Both the position numbers and the translations under genes were made by a program. From Asticcacaulis benevestitus DSM 16100 = ATCC BAA-896 (GTDB lineage Bacteria; Pseudomonadota; Alphaproteobacteria; Caulobacterales; Caulobacteraceae), in the NCBI RefSeq assembly GCF_000376105.1, contig NZ_AQWM01000006.1:62001-126000 (forward strand): DNA of 64,000 bases. The letters run 5' to 3'. Positions 52,595 to 61,342 of the stretch are shown one piece after another. How positions within the stretch are numbered: the stretch's first letter is position 1; every line of letters starts with the position of its first letter. The notes beneath the pieces are model-generated. The model was not told the DNA's origin, ran no database searches, and saw only the letters and a list, made by a program, of their open reading frames with translations.

Positions 52595-53470
52595 ATGACC
52601 AAAATGACACGCAGAATGGCGCTGCTGGCGGCCGGTATCACCGCCGCCGCCAGTGTGGCGCCCGCCAGCGCGAAGACCGACATAAAGGCGGCGCTGCGCC
52701 CCTTCGCCTGCAATCTCGACACCTGGTATAATGACGTGCCGTTCAACGAACGCTTTGCGCGTGCGGCGGCGGATGGATTTATCAATGTTGAGTTCTGGCC
52801 GGTGCGGCGCGAAGGTCTGGACGCGCGCAAGGCCCGCGCCCTGCTCGATGCCAACGGTCTGACGCTGACGCAATACGCACCGACCGCCCCCAATTTTTCG
52901 GACCCGGGGCAGCACGACGCCCTGCTGGACATGATCCGCCAGGCCATCAGCGATTCCGCCATCATGGGCAATAAGCAGATCACACTCGTCGGGCACCACA
53001 TCGTGGACGGTATGCCCCGCGAGGCCATGCTGGCTGGCTATACCGCAGGCCTGATGCGCATTGCGCCCCTGCTGGAACAGGCCGGCCTGATGGCGCTGGT
53101 CGAGCCGTTCAATACGGTCAATCATCTGGGGCATCTGCTCAACGGTTCGCGCCCGGCCACCGCCATGCTGCGCGCCGTCCATTCGCCGATGATCAAGCTG
53201 CAATGGGATTTTTATCATATGCAGCTCGAAGACGGCGACCTGATCGAAAAGTTCACCGCCGGCATCGATCAGGTTGGCTATGTTCAGTTGGGCGATGTGC
53301 CTGGCCGCCATCAACCCGGCACCGGCGAGGTCAACCATGTCAACCTGCTGAAAGCCATCCGTGCGGCGGGCTACAAAGACCCGATGGGGCTGGAATATTA
53401 TCCGCTCGACAATGACCACGGCCGCGCCGTCCGCGATGCCGTGGCCCTGTCGTTAGCGGCTAATCTTTAG
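52595..53470 (+). CDS. Exported TIM-barrel protein, hydroxypyruvate-isomerase-like
   Basis: This 291-residue protein starts MTKMTRRMALLAAGITAAAS, a twin-arginine-like signal ending ASA. The barrel has DGFINVEFWPVRREGLDARK, ALVEPFN, IKLQWDFYHMQLEDGDL, YVQLGDVPGRHQPGTGEVNH and MGLEYYPL, the metal Glu/Asp/His/Glu pattern of the xylose-isomerase-like Hyi family. Export is unusual for an isomerase, but occurs in periplasmic sugar-processing members. Substrate unknown. Its stop overlaps that of convergent ohr. Confidence 0.85.
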   Translation: MTKMTRRMALLAAGITAAASVAPASAKTDIKAALRPFACNLDTWYNDVPFNERFARAAADGFINVEFWPVRREGLDARKARALLDANGLTLTQYAPTAPNFSDPGQHDALLDMIRQAISDSAIMGNKQITLVGHHIVDGMPREAMLAGYTAGLMRIAPLLEQAGLMALVEPFNTVNHLGHLLNGSRPATAMLRAVHSPMIKLQWDFYHMQLEDGDLIEKFTAGIDQVGYVQLGDVPGRHQPGTGEVNHVNLLKAIRAAGYKDPMGLEYYPLDNDHGRAVRDAVALSLAANL

Positions 53471-53892
53471 ATACGCGACAGCTTGACGTCAATATTGCCG
53501 CGCGTCGCGTTCGAGTATGGGCAGACCATGTGGGCGTCGGCAATCAGCTTGTCGGCGACGTCAGGCGCCAGGCCCGGCAGCGACACCTTCAGTTCCACCG
53601 CGATGCTGAAGCCGTGTAAAATCTTACCGATCGAAACGCTCGATTCGATGCTGGTATCGGCCGGCACAGCGATCTTCTGACCGGCGCCCACCGCCTTGAG
53701 CGCGCCAATGAAACAGGCGGCATAGCCCATAGCGAACAGTTCTTCCGGATTGGTGCCCTCGCCGCCGGCGCCGCCCAGTTCCCGCGGTGTCGAAAGCTTC
53801 AGGTTCTGGTTGCCCGAAGTGGCGGTGCCTTCGCGGCCGCCGGTGGCCTTGCCGTGTGCGGTGTAGATCGGGGTGATAGTTTCGATGGTCAT
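53467..53892 (-). CDS. ohr: Organic hydroperoxide resistance protein Ohr
   Basis: This 141-residue OsmC-family peroxidase has GGAGGEGTNPEELFAMGYAA with the peroxidatic Cys in YAACFIGAL, and the second Cys in AHMVCPYSNATRGN. Ohr reduces organic and fatty-acid hydroperoxides with lipoyl partners. It diverges from ohrR with a palindromic operator between. Confidence 0.96.
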   Translation of the reverse strand: MTIETITPIYTAHGKATGGREGTATSGNQNLKLSTPRELGGAGGEGTNPEELFAMGYAACFIGALKAVGAGQKIAVPADTSIESSVSIGKILHGFSIAVELKVSLPGLAPDVADKLIADAHMVCPYSNATRGNIDVKLSRI

Positions 53893-53916
53893 GATCAGTC
53901 TCCTTGATAAATTTCA

Positions 53917-53969
53917 ATAACGCACAATTATATTGCACACAATTTGATGTCAAGAAGATTGTGCGCTAT
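53917..53969. promoter_or_regulatory. Palindromic OhrR operator region
   Basis: ATAACGCACAAT (53917-53928) and ATTGTGCGCTAT (53958-53969) are inverted repeats with 11 of 12 matches, and ATTG-CACA-CAAT lies between. Position and AT-rich dyads fit binding sites for a MarR/OhrR dimer controlling both ohr and ohrR. Confidence 0.75.
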
Positions 53970-53995
53970 CTTTCTCAAAATTTTGCGAGTCACCC

Positions 53996-54439
53996 ATGCC
54001 CGATACCTCCCCACCCGAACTCAAGCTCGAAACCCAGCTCTGCTTCTCCGTTTATTCGGCGGCGCACGCCTTTGCGCAGGCCTATAAACAGCACCTGGAG
54101 CCGATGGGCCTGACCTATCCGCAATATCTCGTCATGCTGCTGCTGTGGGATCAGGATGGTCGCTCGGTCAACGCCCTGGGGCAGCCCCTGCACCTCGATT
54201 CGGGCACATTAACCCCCCTGCTCAAGCGCATGGAAAAGGCCGGCTTCGTGACGCGCCAGCGCGACGCCCATGATGAGCGCATCACCCGCATCTACCTGAC
54301 ACCACACGGAAAATCCTTACAAGACAAGGCCCGCGCCATTCCCGAAGCGCTGCTGTGCGCCTCAGGCCTAAACCTCGACAGCCTGTTCGACCTGCGCGAC
54401 CAGTTAACCGAGGTCGGTCGAAGCCTACGAGAAAAATAG
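53996..54439 (+). CDS. ohrR: OhrR-type MarR-family repressor
   Basis: This 147-residue protein has the redox Cys in LETQLCFSVYSAAHAF (Cys16), as in OhrR, then the MarR winged helix: YPQYLVMLLLWDQDGRSVNA, SGTLTPLLKRMEKAGFVTRQ, RDAHDERITRIYLTPHG. Oxidation of Cys16 by organic hydroperoxides releases it from DNA. It is divergent from ohr. Confidence 0.95.
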   Translation: MPDTSPPELKLETQLCFSVYSAAHAFAQAYKQHLEPMGLTYPQYLVMLLLWDQDGRSVNALGQPLHLDSGTLTPLLKRMEKAGFVTRQRDAHDERITRIYLTPHGKSLQDKARAIPEALLCASGLNLDSLFDLRDQLTEVGRSLREK

Positions 54440-54555
54440 CCGTACCTTCGCGCCTCAAAAATAAGTCGGGTCCGTAGAAAGCGGCCACTTGTCAGCCACA
54501 TTCAATTGTCCTACAAAACCTCCAAACCCAAAAATGGGCCTTAGGGAGATCCACT

Positions 54556-56136
54556 ATGCACCACCGCGCCATGTCACGGACCAAATCCGTGGTCATTTCC
54601 TTGTCAGCCATGAGTTTACTGGCTTTTGGCTGGGCCCATGCCGCCACGCCGACCTCAAAGCTGACCGTGGACACCACCAAATCCGGCGCTGTGATTGATC
54701 GCAATATCTTCGGACAATTCGCTGAACACCTCGGCACCGGTATCTATGGCGGCATATGGGTCGGCACGGATTCCAAGATCCCCAATACCAACGGCATCCG
54801 CAACGACGTCGTGACCGCGCTCAAGGCCATCAAGGTGCCGAACGTGCGCTGGCCCGGCGGTTGCTTCGCCGACGAATATCACTGGGAAAAAGGCATCGGC
54901 AAGGGCAAGCGCCCGGTCACGCTCAATTCCAACTGGGGCGGCGTGATCGAGCCCAACACCTTCGGCACCGATGAATTCATGGAATTCACCCGCCAGGTCG
55001 GCACCGAAGCCTATGTCTCGGCCAATGTCGGCTCGTCCACCCCGCAGGAAACCGCCGAATGGCTGGAATACATGACCTCGGAAAAGGAAACGAGCCTGGC
55101 CATGGCGCGCCGCGAAAATGGCCATCCTGCCCCCTATTCGGTCGCCTTCCTTGGCATCGGCAATGAAAGCTGGGGCTGCGGCGGCAATATGACGCCCGAG
55201 CACTACACCGACGAGTACCGCCAGTTCTCAACCTACGCCAAGAACTACAATCCGGCCCAGACCGGCGACAAGCGCATGAAGAAGGTCGCTTCCGGCGCCA
55301 ATGTCGACGACTACAACTGGACCGAAGTGTTCATGAAGAACAAGTCCGGCGATGTCGATGCCCTGTCGCTGCACTACTATTCCGGCTTTGAAGCCTGGCC
55401 TCCGTACCAGCCGGCCTCGGGTTTCGATGAGACCGAATACGCCAAGGTGATCAAGACCGCGCTGCGCATGGAAGACCTGGTCAGCAAGCATTCGGCCATC
55501 ATGGACAAGTACGATCCGCAGAAGAAGATCGCGCTGGCGGTCGATGAATGGGGCGCCTGGTACAAGGGCGAACCCGGCACCAATCCGGGCTTCCTCTATC
55601 AGCAAAACTCGCAACGTGACGCCATCCTGGCGGCGGTCTCGATCAACATCTTCACGCGCCATGCCGATCGCGTGCGCATGGCCAATATCGCCCAGATGAT
55701 CAACGTCCTGCAGGCCATGATCCTGACCGATGGCGACAAGATGATCCTGACCCCGACCTATCATGTCTTCAAGCTGTACGTACCTTTCCAGGACGCAACG
55801 GTTATTCCCGTGACCTATGAGGCCGGCACCTATACCCGCGGCGGCATCACCCTGCCACGCGCCGACATCATCGCCGCCCGCGGCAAGGATGGTAAGGTCT
55901 ACCTGTCGATCACCAATATCGACCCGACCCAGCCGCTTGAAATCGACGCTTCCGTGCTCGGCCTCAAGGCGAAAAGCGCGACCGGCGAAACCCTGACCGC
56001 GCCGAAGATCGACAGCATCAACACCTTCGATAATCCGAATGTGGTGACCACGAAGGCCTTCTCGGCCACGGCCAGGAACGGCTCGCTTATCCTGAAGGTT
56101 GCGCCGGAATCGGTGACCGTGGTGTCGCTCGATTAA
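54556..56136 (+). CDS. Secreted GH51 alpha-L-arabinofuranosidase
   Basis: This 526-residue protein has a signal peptide ending GWAHAA, then GQFAEHLGTGIYGGIWVG, VRWPGGCFADEYHWEKGIG, the acid/base Glu in LGIGNESWGCGG (about 203) and the nucleophile Glu in LAVDEWGAWY (about 330), the GH51 arrangement. It releases arabinose from arabinoxylan or arabinan side chains, acting outside the cytoplasm. AGGGAG lies eight bases before ATG 54556, and a terminator follows. Confidence 0.95.
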   Translation: MHHRAMSRTKSVVISLSAMSLLAFGWAHAATPTSKLTVDTTKSGAVIDRNIFGQFAEHLGTGIYGGIWVGTDSKIPNTNGIRNDVVTALKAIKVPNVRWPGGCFADEYHWEKGIGKGKRPVTLNSNWGGVIEPNTFGTDEFMEFTRQVGTEAYVSANVGSSTPQETAEWLEYMTSEKETSLAMARRENGHPAPYSVAFLGIGNESWGCGGNMTPEHYTDEYRQFSTYAKNYNPAQTGDKRMKKVASGANVDDYNWTEVFMKNKSGDVDALSLHYYSGFEAWPPYQPASGFDETEYAKVIKTALRMEDLVSKHSAIMDKYDPQKKIALAVDEWGAWYKGEPGTNPGFLYQQNSQRDAILAAVSINIFTRHADRVRMANIAQMINVLQAMILTDGDKMILTPTYHVFKLYVPFQDATVIPVTYEAGTYTRGGITLPRADIIAARGKDGKVYLSITNIDPTQPLEIDASVLGLKAKSATGETLTAPKIDSINTFDNPNVVTTKAFSATARNGSLILKVAPESVTVVSLD

Positions 56137-56159
56137 GCCGTAAGCCTTGCAGACAACAG

Positions 56160-56190
56160 AGCCCCGTCAGTTAGGCTGGCGGGGCTTTTT
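56160..56190 (+). terminator. Rho-independent terminator after the GH51 gene
   Basis: AGCCCCGTCAG (56160-56170) pairs with CTGGCGGGGCT (56176-56186, one G-T pair), followed by TTTT. Confidence 0.95.
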
Positions 56191-56247
56191 CTATGGTCAG
56201 CGCCAAAGTTCGGAGTCATAGTCCGCACAACACATCCGGGGACTAAA

Positions 56248-57129
56248 ATGAAAAAACTATCCGTCGTTATATGGGCCGCAACTGCGCTTATGATTTTAAG
56301 CGGTTGTTCCAAACAGACGGCGACAGAAGAAAGCTATGCCGACGAAAAAATGAATGTGAATATTCAGGCCGTAGATGCCGCAGCATCGGCCCCAGTTCAC
56401 TCCACTGTAACCTCTGCCCCCCCCCAATTGGCCTACGATTATGACTACGGCTTTTCCTCCGGCACCAAAGGCGTAGATGCCCTGATCAATGCCGATCAGA
56501 GCGCTTGCGCAAAAGCAGGTCAGGCGGCCTGCCAGATGATCTCAATGCGCGCCGATAATAATCCGGGCAGCGGTTTTGTGCGCAAAACCCTGGAACTGCG
56601 TGTTACGCCGGAATGGATGAAAATCTGGCAAGGCCAACTCAGTGCCAATCTGAAAAATTCAAATGCTCATATCTTTTCCCAGAATGTAACGAGCGAAGAT
56701 CTCAGCCTGCAGATCGTCGATACTGACGCCCATTTGAAAAACAAGCTTGCTCTGCGTGATCGTCTACTCAACATCATCAAGAACAATCCGGGCAAGATCG
56801 GCGATCTGGTTGAGGCCGAAACCCAGTTATCGCAGGTTCAGAGCGATATTGATTCGGCGCAATCAACACTGGCTGTGCTTCAAAAGCGCGTCGCCACCAC
56901 GCACCTGACCCTCACCTACCAGAGCGAGGCCGCTGCGGCGTCACACAATACCTTCTCACCGGTTACAGACGCTTTCCGCAACATCCTCAACAACATGATG
57001 ATCATGCTTGGCATCATCATCAGTGCAGCGGCCTTCCTGATACCGCTGTTGATCGTGATTGTCCCATTGATCTGGCTGTTCGTAAAATGGTTCAGGAAGC
57101 GTAAAGCCAGCAAGATCGGAAAGGCTTAA
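56248..57129 (+). CDS. DUF4349 lipoprotein
   Basis: This 293-residue protein has a lipobox ILSGCSK (Cys20). The DUF4349 core follows: a GFVRKTLELRVTPEWMKIWQ strand, an AHIFSQNVTSEDLSLQIVDT segment, a coiled coil (DLVEAETQLSQVQSDIDSAQ) and a C-terminal membrane helix (about residues 250-280) with a basic tail. Function unknown; both ends tie it to the membrane. Confidence 0.85.
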   Translation: MKKLSVVIWAATALMILSGCSKQTATEESYADEKMNVNIQAVDAAASAPVHSTVTSAPPQLAYDYDYGFSSGTKGVDALINADQSACAKAGQAACQMISMRADNNPGSGFVRKTLELRVTPEWMKIWQGQLSANLKNSNAHIFSQNVTSEDLSLQIVDTDAHLKNKLALRDRLLNIIKNNPGKIGDLVEAETQLSQVQSDIDSAQSTLAVLQKRVATTHLTLTYQSEAAAASHNTFSPVTDAFRNILNNMMIMLGIIISAAAFLIPLLIVIVPLIWLFVKWFRKRKASKIGKA

Positions 57130-57131
57130 CC

Positions 57132-58040
57132 CTACTTCACCACCTCAATCGCCGGCAGGCTGTTGATCGGCTCCAGCGTGATATTGCGGAAGAAGGTCTC
57201 GGCCCCTTCCGACTGCAACTGGATGGCGCCGTGGATCAGCGGTTCGCATGGCGCGGTGTCATTGGCCTTGTCGCACAGGCCCCAGACCTCCATCACCGGT
57301 ACGCCATTGACCACATGCACCGCATGGTTGGCGAAGACGTAGAGGTCGAGCGTATTCCATTCGCCGACCGGCTTATCCGCATTGCTGTTGTTTTCGATGT
57401 TCCACAGCGCGGTGTTGCCGACCGCGCTGCCCAGCGGCGCCCCCGGCATAAAGCGCTGCTTCGGATCGATGATCGAGGGATCAATCGCCACGCTGGAGTC
57501 GACTTCCAGACCGTTACCGACCGGCACCACCATACCGACGCTTCCGGTCATGATCTCGAACTCGACCGACCGCGACCAGGTGCCCCACACAGCGCCGGGC
57601 TTGCCGTGGGTATGATACAGGAGGCCGTTGTTCTCCGGTTCATTGAGGCGCGGCGCATGGCGTTTGCCGCTCCACTTGTATTCCAGGCGCAGGTGATAGT
57701 TCTTGAAATCGCCCTTATGGACAAGGCTACCCCAGGTTTCACCGCTCACCCGCAAGGCAGGCGCGCCGTCTTCGTTCACCACCGTGAAGATCGACCCTAC
57801 GCCACCCGGCCCGATCGGTTTGTCGTCACCGGCATTATAAGTGCGCGACGGATCGGGATAGCCCAGCCAGCCGGTCCAGTCGTTGAGATCCTTGCCATTG
57901 AATATCGACACCGCCGGCCCTGTAGCCTTTGGAATGTTCTTCAAAACAAGCGTTTGCGGCTTGAAGACGGGCGCTTCCGCATGGGCGGCGGAGACGGCGA
58001 ACACCGCGCAGGCGGCGGCGATAAGGCTGGCTTTGAACAT
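57132..58040 (-). CDS. Secreted DUF1080 (3-keto-disaccharide hydrolase fold) protein
   Basis: This 302-residue protein starts at ATG 58040 behind GGGAAG, with a signal peptide (MFKASLIAAACAVFAVSAAH). The DUF1080 beta-sandwich shows SIFNGKDLNDWTGW, LRLEYKWSGKRHAPRLNEPE, NNGLLYHTHG, EFEIMTGSVG and a closing GAIQLQSEGAETFFRNITLE. Family members hydrolyse 3-keto-glycosides or bind glycans; the substrate is unknown. Confidence 0.9.
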   Translation of the reverse strand: MFKASLIAAACAVFAVSAAHAEAPVFKPQTLVLKNIPKATGPAVSIFNGKDLNDWTGWLGYPDPSRTYNAGDDKPIGPGGVGSIFTVVNEDGAPALRVSGETWGSLVHKGDFKNYHLRLEYKWSGKRHAPRLNEPENNGLLYHTHGKPGAVWGTWSRSVEFEIMTGSVGMVVPVGNGLEVDSSVAIDPSIIDPKQRFMPGAPLGSAVGNTALWNIENNSNADKPVGEWNTLDLYVFANHAVHVVNGVPVMEVWGLCDKANDTAPCEPLIHGAIQLQSEGAETFFRNITLEPINSLPAIEVVK

Positions 58041-58060
58041 GGATCTTCCCGAATATATTC

Positions 58061-58870
58061 TTATAGTTTGAGGTCCGACATCATCACAGTGACGGCCTGA
58101 CCGCGCAGCTTGACACGGTCCCCCACCACTTCGCATTGCAGGTGCGCGCCGCGTCTCGGATAGGCTTGATAGTAATCGATTACAGGCTTTCCGGTCAAGG
58201 CGGCATAGAGCGGCGCCAGCATACAGTGCATCGAGCCGGTGGCCGGATCTTCATTAATGCCCATGTCCGGCGCGAACAGACGGCTGACCACGCCGTAAGG
58301 CTTATCCGCATCGGCAAAGGCCGTGACGATCAGGTGGCGATCGGTATAGGCCGTGCCCTGATAGGCGGTCAGCTTGCTGAGGTCCGGCACGATGTCACGC
58401 ACCGTCTGCTCGCTGTCCATGAAGGCGATCAGCGCCGGCCCGCCATAACAGCGCAGCGGCGCCACGCCCAGCACGGCCTCGACCGCTGGCTCAACCGCAA
58501 TCTCATGCGGCGGATAGGACGGGAAATCCATTTCCAGCCGATCCTCAAAGCGGCGCACGGTCAATGCGCCCGACAAAGTGTCGAAACGCAGCACGTCGGC
58601 CGCCACACCGAACTCATGGAAAAGCGCATGGGCCGAGGCCAGGGTGGCGTGCCCGCACAGCGGCACCTCCATGGCCGGCGTGAACCAGCGCAGACCAAAG
58701 CGCGAGGGATCACCGGTGCGCAGCAGATAGGCGGTTTCCGCCTGATTGTTCTCCATGGCCAGCGCCTGCATGAAGTCCGCGTCCGGCCACACGGTAAAGG
58801 GTTCGACCACACAGGCGGGATTCCCCTTGAACGGTGCTTCCGCAAAGGCGTCGATCAGATATTGTCGCAT
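58061..58870 (-). CDS. PhzF-family isomerase-like protein
   Basis: This 269-residue protein has QYLIDAFAEAPFKGNPACVV with NPA of PhzF, ENNQAETAYLLR (active-site Glu), LCGHATLASAHALF and DMGINEDPATGSMHC, all diagnostic of the diaminopimelate-epimerase-like PhzF fold. Few are involved in phenazine synthesis; the real substrate is unknown. ATG 58870 is used; 58912 is an upstream alternative. Confidence 0.92.
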   Translation of the reverse strand: MRQYLIDAFAEAPFKGNPACVVEPFTVWPDADFMQALAMENNQAETAYLLRTGDPSRFGLRWFTPAMEVPLCGHATLASAHALFHEFGVAADVLRFDTLSGALTVRRFEDRLEMDFPSYPPHEIAVEPAVEAVLGVAPLRCYGGPALIAFMDSEQTVRDIVPDLSKLTAYQGTAYTDRHLIVTAFADADKPYGVVSRLFAPDMGINEDPATGSMHCMLAPLYAALTGKPVIDYYQAYPRRGAHLQCEVVGDRVKLRGQAVTVMMSDLKL

Positions 58871-58992
58871 GGGCTTCCCTGACGTAGGTGCGATGTGAAG
58901 ACGAACGCCCATTTCCGGGCGCCTTACAGGAAGCTTAGTAGCATCGGATCGTCCGGTGTCGCCAGTTATGAGACCACTGTCGGCTGGCGCAA

Positions 58993-59637
58993 TCAGCTAA
59001 ATTTCGCCAGAACCTTGCCGACCTTCATCTTCACGCCGTCACCGTTGACGTAGTCGCCCGCCTTCATGCCATCAGGACAATCGCCAAGACGCTTGCCGTC
59101 GGTCACCGTGATCTGGCGGCCATGACCGGCAAAGGCCGGCGAATAGCGCGTTTCGGCCGTTTGGTGGAACGCCTCGTTGCCGATGATGTCGACATGGATA
59201 TGGCTGGTCAGCGTGGTGTCGTTGACCTCACAGACCGTATCGATATCGGCGCCGGAGGCCAGCCGCACCACGCTGCGCGTCATGCACGACAGGTCATTCA
59301 TTTCCGGTTTACCGAGCAAATCCTGCCCGATCACCGCCAGACGTTCGCCCTGATCTTCATCGACGCAGATCCTGGCTACCGAACTGCCGCCCAGTTGCGG
59401 CAGGGTCTGCGTCAATTGCCACAGGCCCTCACGCTGGCTTTTGCGCGGCGGTGGCGTTTCGCTGCTGGCCACGCTTTCCGAAGCCTGCTCCGCGGCGGAG
59501 TCGTACGTGGACGACGCCGATTGCGCGGTCTCGCTGCCGGAAGGTGCCACGGGCGGCTTGTCGGGCTTGTCACAGGCCACCACCGCCAGGCACGCCAGAA
59601 GAGACAAACTCAAAGAAACGTGCCGCATAATGATCAT
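58993..59637 (-). CDS. DUF3617 lipoprotein
   Basis: This 214-residue protein has a lipobox ending AVVACDK. A Ser/Ala-rich linker precedes REGLWQLTQTLPQLGGSSVA and later Cys-containing strands (RICVDED, DLSCMTRSVV, DTVCEVND, GDCPDGMKAGD), the DUF3617 pattern of small periplasmic proteins. Start at ATG 59637 or 59628. A 38-residue frame ends across its ATG. Confidence 0.85.
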   Translation of the reverse strand: MIIMRHVSLSLSLLACLAVVACDKPDKPPVAPSGSETAQSASSTYDSAAEQASESVASSETPPPRKSQREGLWQLTQTLPQLGGSSVARICVDEDQGERLAVIGQDLLGKPEMNDLSCMTRSVVRLASGADIDTVCEVNDTTLTSHIHVDIIGNEAFHQTAETRYSPAFAGHGRQITVTDGKRLGDCPDGMKAGDYVNGDGVKMKVGKVLAKFS

Positions 59638-59750
59638 GTCGCGCTGACGCCCTGGCGATTACCGTTGGTTGCCGGGGTGATAAAGCCCCTTTTCATGCCG
59701 ACCGCACAAATGACCAGACTGGTCGGGAATACATACACAAGCGGCTTCAT
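59634..59750 (-). CDS. Possible 38-residue small protein coupled to the DUF3617 gene
   Basis: ATG 59750 follows GGGAGAG at five bases and encodes MKPLVYVFPTSLVICAVGMK, then RGFITPATNGNRQGVSAT. Its TGA overlaps the ATG of the DUF3617 gene (ATGA). The hydrophobic N-terminus could be a membrane peptide or leader. Support is the strong ribosome site and coupling only. Confidence 0.4.
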   Translation of the reverse strand: MKPLVYVFPTSLVICAVGMKRGFITPATNGNRQGVSAT

Positions 59751-59824
59751 CAACACTCTCCCGTAACGCCCCTTCAACCTAGTTTTGAAAATATAAAGAC
59801 GAAATTAGGAAGTCGATCCGGTGA

Positions 59825-60517
59825 TCATTCTGCTGGATTGGCCGGCAGCGTCCAGTCGATCGGCGCATGGCCCTTTGCCACCAGAAAATCATTGGCGCGC
59901 GAGAACGGTTTTGTGCCGAAGAAGCCGTTATGGGCTGACAGCGGCGACGGATGCACCGACTTGATCACCAGATGCTTCGTGGTATCGACAAAAGCGGCCT
60001 TTTTCTGTGCGTAAGCGCCCCACAGGATAAAGACCACCGGCTGCGGCAGGTCATTGACCGCGCGGATCACCGCATCGGTAAACTTTTCCCAGCCCTTGCC
60101 CTGATGCGCCGCCGCCATGCCCATCTCGACCGTCAGCACGCTGTTGAGCAGCAATACGCCCTGCTTTGCCCAGTGCTCCAGAAAGCCGTGCTTGGCCGGC
60201 GCGATGCCGAGATCGCCCTGCAATTCCTTGTAGATATTGACCAGGGACGGCGGAATACGCACGCCCGGCTTGACCGAGAACGACAGGCCATGCGCCTGGC
60301 CTTCGCCATGATAGGGGTCCTGCCCCAGGATCACCACGCGCACCTTATCCGGTGGCGTCAGGTCCAGCGCGCGGAAATAATCGGCGCCTTTAGGGAATAC
60401 GCGCTTACCTGCCTCACGCTGCGCACTCAGGAAGGCTTTCAGCTCAACCATGTAGAGCTTTGAAAACTCCGGCGCCAGAAGCGCCTTCCAGCCGTCGTCA
60501 AGCTTGATATCATTCAT
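59825..60517 (-). CDS. ung: Uracil-DNA glycosylase
   Basis: This 230-residue family 1 enzyme has [20 protein letters not shown] (catalytic Asp, water-activating motif), [33 protein letters not shown] and the loop [15 protein letters not shown] with the His. It removes uracil from DNA. ATG 60517 is used. Confidence 0.97.
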   Translation of the reverse strand: MNDIKLDDGWKALLAPEFSKLYMVELKAFLSAQREAGKRVFPKGADYFRALDLTPPDKVRVVILGQDPYHGEGQAHGLSFSVKPGVRIPPSLVNIYKELQGDLGIAPAKHGFLEHWAKQGVLLLNSVLTVEMGMAAAHQGKGWEKFTDAVIRAVNDLPQPVVFILWGAYAQKKAAFVDTTKHLVIKSVHPSPLSAHNGFFGTKPFSRANDFLVAKGHAPIDWTLPANPAE

Positions 60518-60574
60518 GGTCGCGGTCCCGTTTTTAACGCCGCGCATGGGGCCGCGACTCTACGCTTTAGTCAA

Positions 60575-61069
60575 TCAGGATTTGGTGCAGGTGCCGGTGA
60601 TCTTGCCGGTGACGTGGATCGTGGCGTCCTGACCCGCGCTGGCAGCGACGATATCACCGCTGAAGCTCTGATGATCGCCGCTCACCGTCAGTGAACCATT
60701 GCCCTTCACGGCGGCGCAATCCGTGGTCCATGAGACGTTCGCGCCTTCATTGCTGAACATCTGGCCCTCGCATTGCGGGCCGGTAACGCTGACCGGCGGA
60801 GCTTTGAGGTCTTCGATATTGGCGCAGAGACTAGAGGTGGTCGTGGTGGGCGCCTGGCCCGCCAAGGTCGTCTGGGTGGTGACTTCCCACATCGAATCGG
60901 GCCCGGGCAGCGCTGCCGGCTCACTGGCGGGGGGCACGACATCAACCACAGCGCGGGCGGCTGTCGGCGGCGAGATATCAGGCTGGGTCTGATCGAGAAC
61001 GGCAGGGCCGGCAAGACCCAGTATGAAGCCGGCGGCAGAGGCAAAGGTCAACGCGATCGTGGGACTCAT
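60575..61069 (-). CDS. Exported DUF3617-like protein
   Basis: This 164-residue protein starts behind AGGAG, with an N-terminal hydrophobic anchor (IALTFASAAGFILGLAGPAV), a linker and SMWEVTTQTTLAGQAPTTTT, SSLCANIEDLKAPP, GPQCEGQMFSNEG and GDHQSFSGDIVAASAGQDAT, the Cys-paired sandwich seen in DUF3617 proteins. It ends ITGTCTKS. The 61070-61342 gap holds AT-rich promoter-like DNA and no gene. Confidence 0.75.
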   Translation of the reverse strand: MSPTIALTFASAAGFILGLAGPAVLDQTQPDISPPTAARAVVDVVPPASEPAALPGPDSMWEVTTQTTLAGQAPTTTTSSLCANIEDLKAPPVSVTGPQCEGQMFSNEGANVSWTTDCAAVKGNGSLTVSGDHQSFSGDIVAASAGQDATIHVTGKITGTCTKS

Positions 61070-61342
61070 CACAATGCTCCTGTAACAGCAAAAGCCCCCG
61101 AACACTATTGTAGGCCACTTTCTCAACCAGGCAAGGAATATTGCTTTCAAATATTTGATATTTATAGATTTTTTATTCTCACTTCGCAGTCCTATCAAGA
61201 CTGTCCGCGCGCAGACTTATCAAGTTTTGTTTTTTTGTTCCGATCCGGATGCAAATGAAACCGGCGTATATTGTATCAGATTAGCAAGCGTGTATTGTCA
61301 CACTTCTAAATCATAACTCCCAGACCATAAGGCCTTCCCGTC

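Noticed and set aside
52232-53419. 395-codon antisense frame over metB and the TIM-barrel gene
   Set aside because: It crosses two well-supported genes on the other strand and has no conserved motifs.
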